Positions 35,626 through 46,407 of a stretch of 64,000 nucleotides of DNA are shown in pieces; within the stretch, counting starts at the first letter, position 1, and each line of letters starts with the position of its first letter. The notes beneath the pieces were generated by a model, which saw nothing but the letters and a program-made list of their open reading frames with translations, did not search any database and had not been told where the DNA came from. This DNA comes from Chimonanthus salicifolius (taxonomy: Eukaryota; Streptophyta; Magnoliopsida; Laurales; Calycanthaceae). Both the position numbers and the translations under genes were made by a program. The stretch covers positions 53,258,905 to 53,322,904 of the forward strand of contig CM023540.1 in assembly GCA_013350335.1 (NCBI GenBank), written 5' to 3'.

Positions 35626-36220
35626 CGACCAATAAACGGAATAATTTAAAATATTTTTAAGTGAAGAACACTTTGTAAATATCATAGATAAAACCACAAT
35701 AAAGGGTCTCAGTTGGTTAAAACAAAAATCATATAGTTAAAATAAACAAATAAATAAATAATTTTACCTCCACAAATAAGAAACAATTACATGTAAATAG
35801 ATTAGTAGAAGCAAGAATTATAGGCTAACAAGGTTTGGTTGCTGACTGAACAAAGTGCAGTAGAGGCGGCAGTTGGGCTTGAAGGCTCCACTAGCTGTAA
35901 TCAAATCGGTGGTCCAAGGGTTCTCAATTTAAAACATTAATTAGATTAATTGAAAAAAAAAAAAGGGAATAGCTTAAACATTCCAAAGAGGTAGTTTGGG
36001 TGGAAGCCATTCCCATCATTGGATTTGATAGTAAAATATCCAAAAAGGGGTAAGGAATTGAGGAAAATCTACCTGGATAAATTGAGTAAATGGTTGGTTG
36101 AAGGAGAAGGATCGCAGTGGGGCTGGCGGCACTCAAGCTCGAGCAACAACAAGGGCAAAGGGCTGCAGTGGGCCTCGCACCCAGATCTGAGCAAACGATG
36201 GCCGGTTGTAGCCCAAGAGA
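35626..36220. other. Host-like sequence left of element D
   Basis: AT-rich DNA, then a GC-rich stretch (36100-36215). It joins across the D and copia insertions to 54500 onward. Minus-strand frames exist but match nothing I know. Removing D, the copia element and two GAGAG copies extends the minus-strand frame that starts at 54770 by about 27 codons before a stop. This is weak evidence for a gene. Confidence 0.35.
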
Positions 36221-39162
36221 GTGTAACACCTCAGGAATTCTATGTTATCAATATTTACGGATTTTACCATTTTAATTGTAAATTAACGAATGTGAACCTT
36301 AGATGGGTAAAGTGTTGGGTCAATGGCCCAATTAGGACCCAACGGTTATAGTATAAGGTTCAATTTAAAGTAAATGGATAAGGCACATTTAATTGGGTCA
36401 ATGTTGCTATTTGGGCCAAAATGCCCAATTGGGACCCAATGGGTCGTGGTTAACTTGGTTGACCACCATGTGAGCTCAAGTCTAATTAAATGGGGCTTAA
36501 TTAGAATGGTAATGCAATATATCTATAAATAAGGGGTCTAGATTAAGTGGCATGCGCATAGAGGAAACATGGAAAGATTTTAGGAATGGGATATTGTGCA
36601 TACGGATATTGACTAGATTTTAGGAGTTATGGTCGCACAAGGTTTGTCCTAAATGGGCAACACGCATGGATGAGATGGGATTAGGCAATGACATCCGATT
36701 GCCTAATCCAAATAAAGAAGATGTCTAAAGTTAAAAGAAGATTGCTTTGGCCGTGTGTGAGATTTGCATATCCAAGATGATGCGCTGAAATCTCTTTAAA
36801 AAAGGGGTCCTTTCCTTGATAAAAGCGGCACTAGGAAATTGCTAAATTGTAAGGGGTGCACGGAACCTTCTAAATTAGGACCGAGTGGAAGATTTATAAA
36901 AGAGAGGCGCACAAGGAGAAGGGGCGCACGGCATACACAAAGCAAGGGAGGTCTTGACGTTGGGAGCTCTGGCAAGAAGGTGCTCTCGACAGTGTGCAAA
37001 AGAGGAGAGGGCAGCCAGCTGTGTGAAAGATCAAGTAGAAAGAGGCTAAGGAAGAAAAGGATCGGAAGAACAAGCCGGACCGAAGGAAAACCGGAGGAGT
37101 CGCGGAACCGGTAAGTATTTTGATAATTTTGTTTAAAGAAAGGAACCATAGGGTTCGGCCATGGGTATGGCCGAACCCCATGGAAGAAAAATTAGGGGAT
37201 GAATATTGTGTTTTAATGGAAAGGATAAACCACACCATGGCCGAACCGCATGGAAAGACATTGGGTACTTTTAATGGATTGAAAAGATGGAAATCATAGA
37301 TGTATGTTTAGGATTTTTAAAAGGTTTAAAAGGGTTCAAAAGGTTGTAAATAAATGATAGACCACGGGTTCGGCCATGGTGTATGGCCGAACCACATGGA
37401 AAATATTTGGTGGACTTGGGGGTTTTATGTTGAGTTTTATGAATGATCAATTATGGATCTTAAGGTTAATTGATGAATCTAAATATATGATTAAACCCCA
37501 TGGAAGATGGTTAATAATTTTAAAAGGTTTTCTATGGAAGAGTATTGATGATCATGGAAAAGATGGCAAAGTTGTAATTATAGGCCAAAAAGAAAGATCA
37601 TGGGTTCGGCCACGGTGCATGGCCGAACCCCATGAGGTCTTTTTATGGACTTAATATAGTGATTGGTTAAATGGAGACCATGGAAATGAAACATCATGGG
37701 TTCGGCCATACATTATGGCCGAAGCCCATGAACCATTTAATGAACCATTTGTTGGAATATTTTAAAGGACACTTAGATTGGTTGTGCATGTTTAAGGAAA
37801 TGAGGGATTTAATTATATATAGAGCTATGTTCATGGTTTATGTTATTGGTTATGGATATGTATAATGGCAATGTTGTAAATAAGTAAAATTAATGGACCA
37901 TGGGTTCGGCCATGGTGTATAGCCGAACCCCATGAGGAATGATTTGATGGACTTAGGGTTTATGTATGTTAGGTTAATGAATAAAAGGGGTGATTGATTA
38001 ATAAATCAAAGGAGGGACTAACACCTAGTAAGTGAGGTTCGGCCATGGTGTATGGCCGAACCCCACAAGTTGGGTTTATGGACTTCGACATTATTGTAAA
38101 TCAAATAGGACATGGTTTTAATTGATTGATATATTATAAGGTAACGGGACCTCACAAGGTGTGTACGATCGTGACCTGTTACCGGACGAAAGCGCAAGGA
38201 CACGTTAATGGTCTTTGGTAGGATTCTACCTCTTTGAAACCATGGGTTTATGTACAATGCTTTTATCTTATTTTGATGAAGTTACGTTGTAAAAGATATG
38301 TTCCAAATGTGGGTTTTAATGCTATGTTTACAATATAAAATAGTATGTGTTTCATTAGCATCTCATGCATGGCATGGGGTGAAGGATATGTAACTGGAGG
38401 GCCCACACTCCGTCAGGATGTCTGAAAAATGTATGTGGGATACCTTGATGTGCTTTTCCATCAAGAAGAAACCGGAGGGGCCACACTCCGTCTGGGCATC
38501 CGAAAGACCTATGTAGGGTTACTTATATGTACTTGTGATGGGTGGGACTCATTGCATTTGACATCATGACATGGCATGGTTTATATGGTTTTTGACATTA
38601 TGATATTATTATATATGTTTTTTACTAACCATGTGTTAGCCCTAAATGGAATACCTACTGGGCGCATTGTTCTAATGCCCTACTTTTACCCTAGTGGATG
38701 ATACAGGAAACGAGGGGACGATGAACGTGGAAAGGGCCAAGCATAGGAGCTTGGATATGTGATTGGTTTATATTTTATTTATGTTACTCATGGACATGTA
38801 ATTTGAGTAGCCAGACTTCGGGCTTGTAATAATTTAGATAAATTTCTATGGTTGGATGTTGATTTGGATAATTATGTTATATTAATTATGGATAAGACTT
38901 GGAGTACTTTGCTATCTAAAATGCAATAGAATTAGGTTCTACTATAATTCCGTAGTTATGATTTTAATCCGCATGTTTATATTGTTATGTGTGAACCGTT
39001 TTCATGGACTTAGTCCATGAACACATAGGGTTGGCAAGTTAAGGGTCGGACTTTAGAAGTTCGGACTTAGGTCGCGTCGTGACGTCCCACTCTCTATCAC
39101 TCTTTTTAAAAAAAATAGACTCTGATTTTCGGAAAGATAGTGAAAAAGGGCGGGGTGTTACA
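36221..39162 (+). mobile_element. 5' LTR of element D
   Basis: TGTAACACCTCAGG to GGGCGGGGTGTTACA, 2942 bp, shorter than B's. It contains a purine-rich leader (36890-37110), a donor-like site at 37111, six or seven GGTTCGGCC hairpins and an acceptor-like site at 38694. No clear GTTTCATC hairpins were seen. Confidence 0.93.
37111..38694 (+). other. Predicted LTR leader intron with hairpin array (D 5' LTR)
   Basis: GGAGGAGTCGCGGAACCG|GTAAGT is a near-perfect plant donor. ACTGGGCGCATTG, TTCTAATG and CCTACTTTTACCCTAG end at 38694. Hairpins lie near 37148, 37366, 37604, 37699, 37906 and 38034. The 3' LTR repeats the arrangement at 46557-48155. Confidence 0.55.
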
Positions 39163-39164
39163 GT

Positions 39165-39176
39165 TGGCATCAGAGC
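39165..39176 (+). other. Primer binding site of D
   Basis: TGGCATCAGAGC, one base different from the initiator-Met site in B and O (T to C), two bases after the LTR end. Confidence 0.9.
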
Positions 39177-39535
39177 GAACCAGAAAGATTGAATCTTTCG
39201 AAGTAACATTAAGAATCCCAACTGACCGACTCTTCGGAGTCCGCTACACGGGGGTCGGATTAAGTTACTTCGTTAGACTCAGACGGAACATTCAATCTGA
39301 GAACAACAATGAATGATAGCAAAGGAAGTACAGTCAAAATAATTAGATTTATCAAACATAGCAAAATAGGATATATTTCCCCAATATACCCGAATAGAGA
39401 AACAAACAATAGATACTTAGGGAATTCCCCAAAAACAAAATCAAGAGTGCTTATTTGGAAATTTCCCCAAAAATAGGAAATATAAACTTTACGATGAAAA
39501 CTAAGTCATGATATTTTTCAATGGCTTAGGGAAAA

Positions 39536-40660
39536 ATTCCTCCAAAGAGAAATGCCCGACAAAACCAGAAAGAGAAGGAAAATGAGGTAGAAAAATCTCA
39601 ACATGAAGAGGAGGAACAACAATCTCGACATGAAGAGGAAGAACAACCATCCCACCAAGAGGAGGAGGAACAGAGCAGCGTGCATATACCGGTGGTGCGG
39701 CCTGAACTACAAAACTTGGTTCAAGCGGTGGTCACTTCGGTGCTTCAACAGCACTTGAACGGGAATGGAACCACCAACGAGACCAATGACAGGAGCATGG
39801 TCAGGGACTTCCAGCAACAGCGCCCTCCTTACTTCAAAGGGAGAGAAGGGGCTGTCAGAGCAGAAAATTGGCTGAAAATAATCACTCAGATCCTGACCCT
39901 ACTCAAGATTTCAAGTCATGCTGACAAGATTTTACTGGCCACCTCACAACTAATTGATGACGCCGGTAAATGGTGGGAGGTGGTAGAGAAGCAGCAAGCG
40001 CTTCTTCCGGAAGGAGAGAGGACTGCAATGACTTGGGATCAGTTCTCAGCTACCTTCTTGGACCATTATTTCCCTGAGGAGGAGAAGGAGCGCCAGACTC
40101 AAGCTTTTCTATCTTTGGTACAAGGTACCATGACGGTGGCAGAGTACCACCAGGAATTTCTCAGTTTGTCTTGTTATGCATTCTATATGGTGGATACAGA
40201 GTATCTAAGGGCACGTAAGTTTGAACGGGGCCTTCGGCCAAGCATAGGGCCAACGTAACCATATTCAAGGCAACAACATTGGCAGAGGTGGTCAGCAGGG
40301 TAACTATAGCAGAGCAAGAGATGGCTGAGTTAGTGCTTTTTGACAACCACCGAGCTCAGAGTGGGAGGGGTACATTTCAGCCCAACAAGAAGTTCCGACC
40401 GAACTTTAGCAAACCCTCACCATCCACTAGGTCAACAGGGGGCTTTCGTCCCAATCATCCCTCCCCATCTGGATCAATCACTCAAGCTCCCAGAGGGGTG
40501 AACAACTGCTTTCATTGTGATCAGCCGGGCCATTTTAAGAGGGAATGCCCACAACTCATCAAACCCTTTTATTCCAAAGGTTCATCTCACCCACCAGTTA
40601 GACCAACTAACTCACGAGGAGGCAGGACATTTAACTAGGCGGGACGGGCGCCTACAGGAT
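39536..40660 (+). pseudogene. gag: Gag of D, start codon lost and frameshifted
   Basis: Aligned to B, the start codon position reads ATT (39536); the next ATG in frame is at 39680. The gag domain is otherwise intact (PPYFKGREGAVRAENWL, WWEVVEKQ, TFLDHYFPEEEKERQTQAF). A one-base deletion near 40247 shifts frame. The zinc knuckle CFHCDQPGHFKREC starts at 40507, and a TAG lies at 40636 where a glutamine codon is expected. Confidence 0.9.
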
Positions 40661-42936
40661 CGGGACAGTTATTTACCTTAGCACCTCCAACAGCAGCGGA
40701 TCACACTGTGATTCAAGGTATGGCGGTAGTTAGTAGTTCCTACGCCTTTGCTTTATTTGATTCTGGAGCATCCCACTCTTTCATATCTGCTGCATTCATA
40801 TCTGCAACTGGAACTTTAATACAAAAACTATCCACCTCACTCACCATTGTATCCCCCGTCGGAGACACATCGTTGGGGCTTATATGCACAGCAGTGAATA
40901 CTGAACTCACTAGACTCAAATTTGAGTTCAACTATTTGGTATTCGATATGACAGAGTACGATGTTATCTTTGGCATGGACTGGTTGGCTAGTTTTCAGGC
41001 CAACATTGATTGCTATCGCCGCAAGGTGACATTTTGGTCACCCGAGGGGAAAACAACATGTGGTGCGTACTGACAAACAAAGCAGACTGCATGAAGGGTT
41101 GAGTCATCTAGTATTGAACAGTATCCAAATCAATAAGGCACAGGTGGTTGAACTTCCAGCAATAGTAAAGGACTATGCAGATGTATTCCCCACAGAACTC
41201 CCTAGCTTGCCTCCCATGAGGGAGATCAATTTTGAAATCAAGTTGTACCCTGGCACTACACCAGTGTCATTACCACACTACCGGATGGCACCAGCAGAGA
41301 TGTCCGAGCTAAAGAAGCAGATTGATGAACTGCTTAGACTGGGTTGCATCCAGAACAGTACATCGGCTTGGGGAGCTCTGGTTTTATTTGTGACGAAGAA
41401 GGATGGTTCACTCCATATGTGTGTGGATTACCGAAAACTGAACCAGCTGACGGTCAGAAACAAGTATCCTCTACCCAGAATCGATGATCTATTTGATCAA
41501 CTTAGAGGTTCCAGTCACTTCTCTAAGATTGACATGATGTCCGGATACCATCAAATCCGGGTTAGGGAGGAAGACATAAAAAAGACAGCCTTCAGAACGC
41601 GGTATGGACTATATGAGTTTGTAGTCATGCTGTTTGGACTCACCAATGCACCGGCTGTGTTCATGGATCTAATGAACAGGATTTTCCATCCTTACTTAGA
41701 CCAATTTGTCATTGTATTTATTGATGACATTTTGATTTATTCCAAAACTCAGGAAGAACATGTTGAGCACCTGAGGATAGTTCTGGACACTTTGAGGAAG
41801 AACAAGTTATATGCCAAAGCCAACAAGTGCGAATTCTGGCTACCCAAGGTTAACTTTTTGGGACATGTCATATCAGCAGAAGGTATAGCCGTGGACCCAG
41901 CTAAAGTGGCGGCAGTAGGAGAATGGAAAGCGCCAAAGAATGTAACCGAGATCTGTAGCTTCTTGGGATTAGCTGGTTACTATAGGAAGTTTATCATGGA
42001 CTTCTCCAAGATAGCATCTCCACTTACTCGACTCACTAAGAAAGGAGTGAAATTTGAGTGGTCAGTCGTGTGCAACCGGAGATTTGAAGAGCTGAAGAAG
42101 AGACTTACAATGGCTCCTATTTTGATTTTGCCAGAAAAAGGCAAGGGTTATGAAGTACAATGCGATGGTTCAGGAGAAGGACTCGGGTGTGTCCTCAGTC
42201 AAACTCATCATGTGGTGGCTTATGGATCAAGATAGTTAAAAATACATGAACGGCTCTATCCTACGTACGATCTTGAACTAGCCGCAGTGGTCTTCGCTCT
42301 CAAAAGCTGGAAACATTATCTATATGGAGAGAAATTTGAAGTGTTTTCAGATCATAAGAGCTTGAAGTACTTGTTTGATCAGAAAGAGTTCAACCTAAGG
42401 CAGTACAGATGGATGGAATATCTGCAGGATTATGAGTTCGCACTTTGTTATCACCCTGGCAAGGCGAACAAGGTGACAGATGCCCTCAGCCGCATATCAC
42501 ATGCATTAGTGGCATGTTTGATCAGGACAGAATAAGAGATGTTGAATACCATACGAGAGTTCAATTTATATATCAATAACCATGGGAGTATGTACAATTT
42601 GATCATACGGTCCAACATGGTTACCAAGATTGAACAAGAACAGCAGGTAGACCCGGAAGTGGAGGAGATATGGGCCAAGATGTCTACTGGTGAAGTCATA
42701 CCGGAATGGGAGTTACGACCGGGATAGGGCCTTGTATTCCGAGGAAAGATATTTGTGCCTAAGAGCTGCAGAAAAGAGTTACTAATTGAAGCACATCAGA
42801 CTAAACTTTCAATTCATCCGGGTCGCACCAAGATGTATCACGACCTGAAGAGACATTACTGGTGGCACGGACTCAAGGGGGATGTGGCAGAATTTGTGGC
42901 TCATTGCTTAACCTGTCAGCAGGTTAAGACGGAAAA
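40661..42936 (+). pseudogene. pol: Pol of D: protease, RT, RNase H, integrase zinc finger; truncated
   Basis: Protease FDSGASHSF lies near 40757. A frameshift occurs near 41060, at AAAACAACATG. RT and the start of RNase H form one open frame (41060-42235), with [19 protein letters not shown] near 41717 and [10 protein letters not shown] (Gly instead of Ala in [10 protein letters not shown] of B). Stops follow at 42233, 42533 and 42725. The integrase zinc finger HQTKLSIHP...CLTCQQVK is intact, and the frame then runs straight into LTR A2. The integrase core and chromodomain are absent. Confidence 0.92.
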
Positions 42937-45900
42937 GGTGGGGCCGACCATCATGGTTAACTTGGTCAACCATGGATAAGTTAATGGGACTAAGGTGGAT
43001 TAAAGTAAATTAAGTTGATTAAATTATTTTAAATCATCTAAGTTAAGATTAATGGGGTTTAAGTGATGTGGCCGAATGGGGCCCACCTCCACCTTATCAA
43101 GTGAGGTGGCAGGTAGGGTAGGTGTTGGTGGGGAACGTCCACCATGGTTGACTTGGTCAACCATGGGTGGATTTCTTAGAAAGAGAATTTAATGGAATTA
43201 AATTAAATGGAAAATAATTAACCTATGTAGGGGTCTAATTTAATTAATTAGGTTGGTCAAATTAGGGTCAAGTAAATAAGTCAAAAAGGGCAAGTCAAAG
43301 GGTGGTTTCATCCCATTGAAACCACCCAAAGAAAACACAAAAATACCATGGACTTAGGGTGGTGGTTTCATCTCAACCACCACCACTCAAGGTATGGGGA
43401 CCCATACCTCTCATCATATGGTCAAGTGGTCAAAGGGAGGAAGACCAAACCACTCCCTCACAAAGAGGCCAAACCGTTGGCTTGGTGGTGGTTTGGTCTC
43501 AACCACCACCACCAAGGACAAAGGAGCCATGCTTGGTGGGTGAAGGCCATCATGGAAGTGTGTGGGCTAAGGAATCAAGGCTTGAATGGTTTTCACCTTA
43601 CCACTCATCTCACTCTCTTTCTCTCCTCCTCCCTCTCACCTCCGTCCCTCATCTCTAAGGGAAAAAAAAGAAGAAGAAAAACTTGGAAAAAGAAGAGAAG
43701 AAAGAAGTGGAATTTTTAGTCCATCACTCTAAGATCAAGGTCTATCATCTTCCCTCTCATCATCTTCCCCTCTCCCTCTCTCAAGCAAACCCTACCTTGG
43801 CCAATCCTAAGTTTGGAGGGTTTCACCATTGATCAAGCATCTTGGCCGACCAAAGATCAAGAGGAAGGAGAAAAGAGGCCAAGGAGTCCGACGGGAGCAA
43901 AGAAAGGCCGGAGGAGTCGTCGGTGTGGTAAGAAATTCTTAAACAAGAATTTATATTTTTTAAAGGTTAAGATGTGTTATGGAGTCCATTTCTTAGAATG
44001 AGTGGTGGCCACAAATGTTATGGGCCTTAGATCTAAGATCCATCCAATGATAAGATGAGAAATGGATGAAGTAGAAGAGATAGATTAAGAAAAATGAATA
44101 AAAACTATGGACACCATTAAGATTAATTAAATATGGAAGTATGGGTGTTTTAAGGAATTTTAGGCCATAGGGTTCGGCCATACTTCGGCCATGTAGTATG
44201 GCCGAACCCCATGGTGAGCAATTAAGAAATTTAAATAGGGTTTTTGGAATTAAGAACCATGAAAGGGTAACCTATGGTGTCAAGAGGATTTTGAGTAAAA
44301 AATTAATGATTTTTTTTAAGGGGGTTTTAGACAAGAAAATCATGAGATATGTAAATGATTTAATGGCTTCAAAAAATGGTGAATGAAGGAGAATCATGAA
44401 CCATGGGTTCGCCCATGGTGTATGGCCGAACCCTATGGTGATGGAATGATGAATTAAATGGTTATGAAAGTATGGAAATTAATGGAGAAGGTTAATGGTA
44501 ATTAAGTGGATTTTTTTTACGTAGGACCAAATGAGGTAAAATGGACCCAAGAAAAATGGAAAATAGGCATCATGGGTTCGGCCATGGTGTATGGCCGAAC
44601 CCATAACCCATTTGTAGGTCATGTTATGGGCCAAATGTTGAATTATGTATGGGATTAGATGATTGTAAATTTGATTAAATTAAGTGGCTGATTTTAGGGA
44701 TGTTAGGTCATGGTCAATGAATCATTAATGGGGCTAAGTATGTGGATGAGTTATGGACAAAAATGTATATGGATGGAGGAGATATTAAACCATGGAAGTA
44801 TAGTGGCAAAACCGTAATTATTGGCCACAATGAAGAACCATGGGTTCGGCCATGGTACATGGCTGAACCCCATGTAGGTTGGACATGAACTTGGATACAT
44901 TAAGATGATATTGTGAATGATTAAACGAAGCTTAGCGTTGCTGCCTTTTAGGCTCACAAAATTAGAATGTTTACATGGGCAAAATTTGGAATTATGTATG
45001 TGTTTAAATCAATGAAAATGAGGCTAAGTTAAGGGCTGATTTTGATAACCTTGTAACATAATTAGGGATCATTAATGGATCTTAGCTTGTGATCAGTTAG
45101 GGACTTAATCATGGATAAAATATGGACTAATTTGGTAGATGTATAATAAGGTATCGGGACGTCGCAAACGGTACGCGATCGGTGACCGGATTATCGAACG
45201 AAAACGTAAAGGGACGCTAAGCGGTATTCGGTAGGATTCCTACCTTGTTGTAAGTCATGGATTATGTGTATGTGATGGTTTCCTCGTTTTATTTTGGTAA
45301 TTATATGATTTATTTTAAGATGGATTTTGAATGCTATGGATTATACTTTAATGCTATGGATGGTATTTTAAATGCTATGGACTATATTTTAATGCTATGG
45401 ATGATATTTTTAAGGCTATGGATTATATTTCAATGCTATGGATTTTATATTAAAGATATGAATTATATATATACTACATAGCATAATGCACTTACATCTC
45501 ATGCATGGGATGGGCGGGAAAGTAATGAAACCGGAATCCATGCTCCGTCGGGGCGACCGAGAAGCAAACATGGGGATAGCCTGAGGTGCTATAACCGGAG
45601 TCCATGCTCCGTCGGGGCGACCGAGAATCAAACATGGGGATAGCTTGATATGCTATAACCGAAATCCATGCTCCGTCAGGGCAACCGAGAAGCAAACATG
45701 GGGACACCTTGACGAGGCTTTGCTGTCAAGGGGGATATGACATTTTATGATGTTACGGATGATGGGTGGGACACATGACATAGGCACCCATGGCATGGCA
45801 TTCATCATATGGTTTTATTATATTGTTATCGGTATGCTTGTTATCACTAATCCATGTGCTAGCCCTACTCGGAGTCCTACTGGGCGCGTTGTCTAATGCC

Positions 45901-46407
45901 CTACTTCTACCCTAGCTGATGACGCATGAGACGGCGAAAACGGTGGACGCGACTGGAGCCAAGCTTAGGAGCTTGGGGAAGCGGCTACTTAGTTTTATTT
46001 AAATTTTATTTTGGAAGTGTAATTTAAGTAGCTTAGCTTGTCGGATTGTAATAATTATTTTTTCTTGCTATGGTTTGGACTGTACTATGGACGATATCAT
46101 TTTGAGATGTAATTATGAACATAGGGGTATTTTAGTAATTTAAGCGCCGTACTTCCTTGCTATCTAAAACTGGTAGGATAGTCTCTATTATAATGTTCCG
46201 CATGTAATTATATTTCGCGAGCTTACTTCCTACGCGTGAACCGTTCTCGTGGACTTCGTTCCGCGCATACGTAGGGTTCGCCAGTTAAGGGCCGGGCTTT
46301 AGAAGCTCGGACTTAACTCGCGTCGTGACGTCCGCGCACGTTATCACCTTTATTTAAAAAAAAAAAAATTAGACTCTGATTTCGGTGAAAATGGGGCGGG
46401 CGTTACA
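42936..46407 (+). mobile_element. Truncated LTR A2 (A-type), 5' end deleted
   Basis: It starts abruptly after the pol sequence GTTAAGACGGAAAA and resembles A1 from about A1's position 3760 on: GGTGGGGCCGACCA, leader, four hairpins, tandem CCGGAGTCCATGCTCC units, and terminal GGGGCGGGCGTTACA. The right border is sharp, because 46408 resumes D's LTR. The left end and left duplication are lost. Confidence 0.88.
43928..45915 (+). other. Predicted LTR leader intron with hairpin array (A2)
   Basis: Donor-like GTG|GTAAGA at 43928 after GGAGGAGTCGTCG; CTAATG and CTTCTACCCTAG ending at 45915. Hairpins near 44170, 44405, 44574 and 44839. The three tandem units at 45530-45710 lie between the hairpins and the acceptor. 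Confidence 0.52.

Noticed and set aside
36839..37114. 91-codon arginine-rich frame
   Set aside because: It is the purine-rich leader of D's LTR; the same sequence in the 3' LTR is frame-broken.
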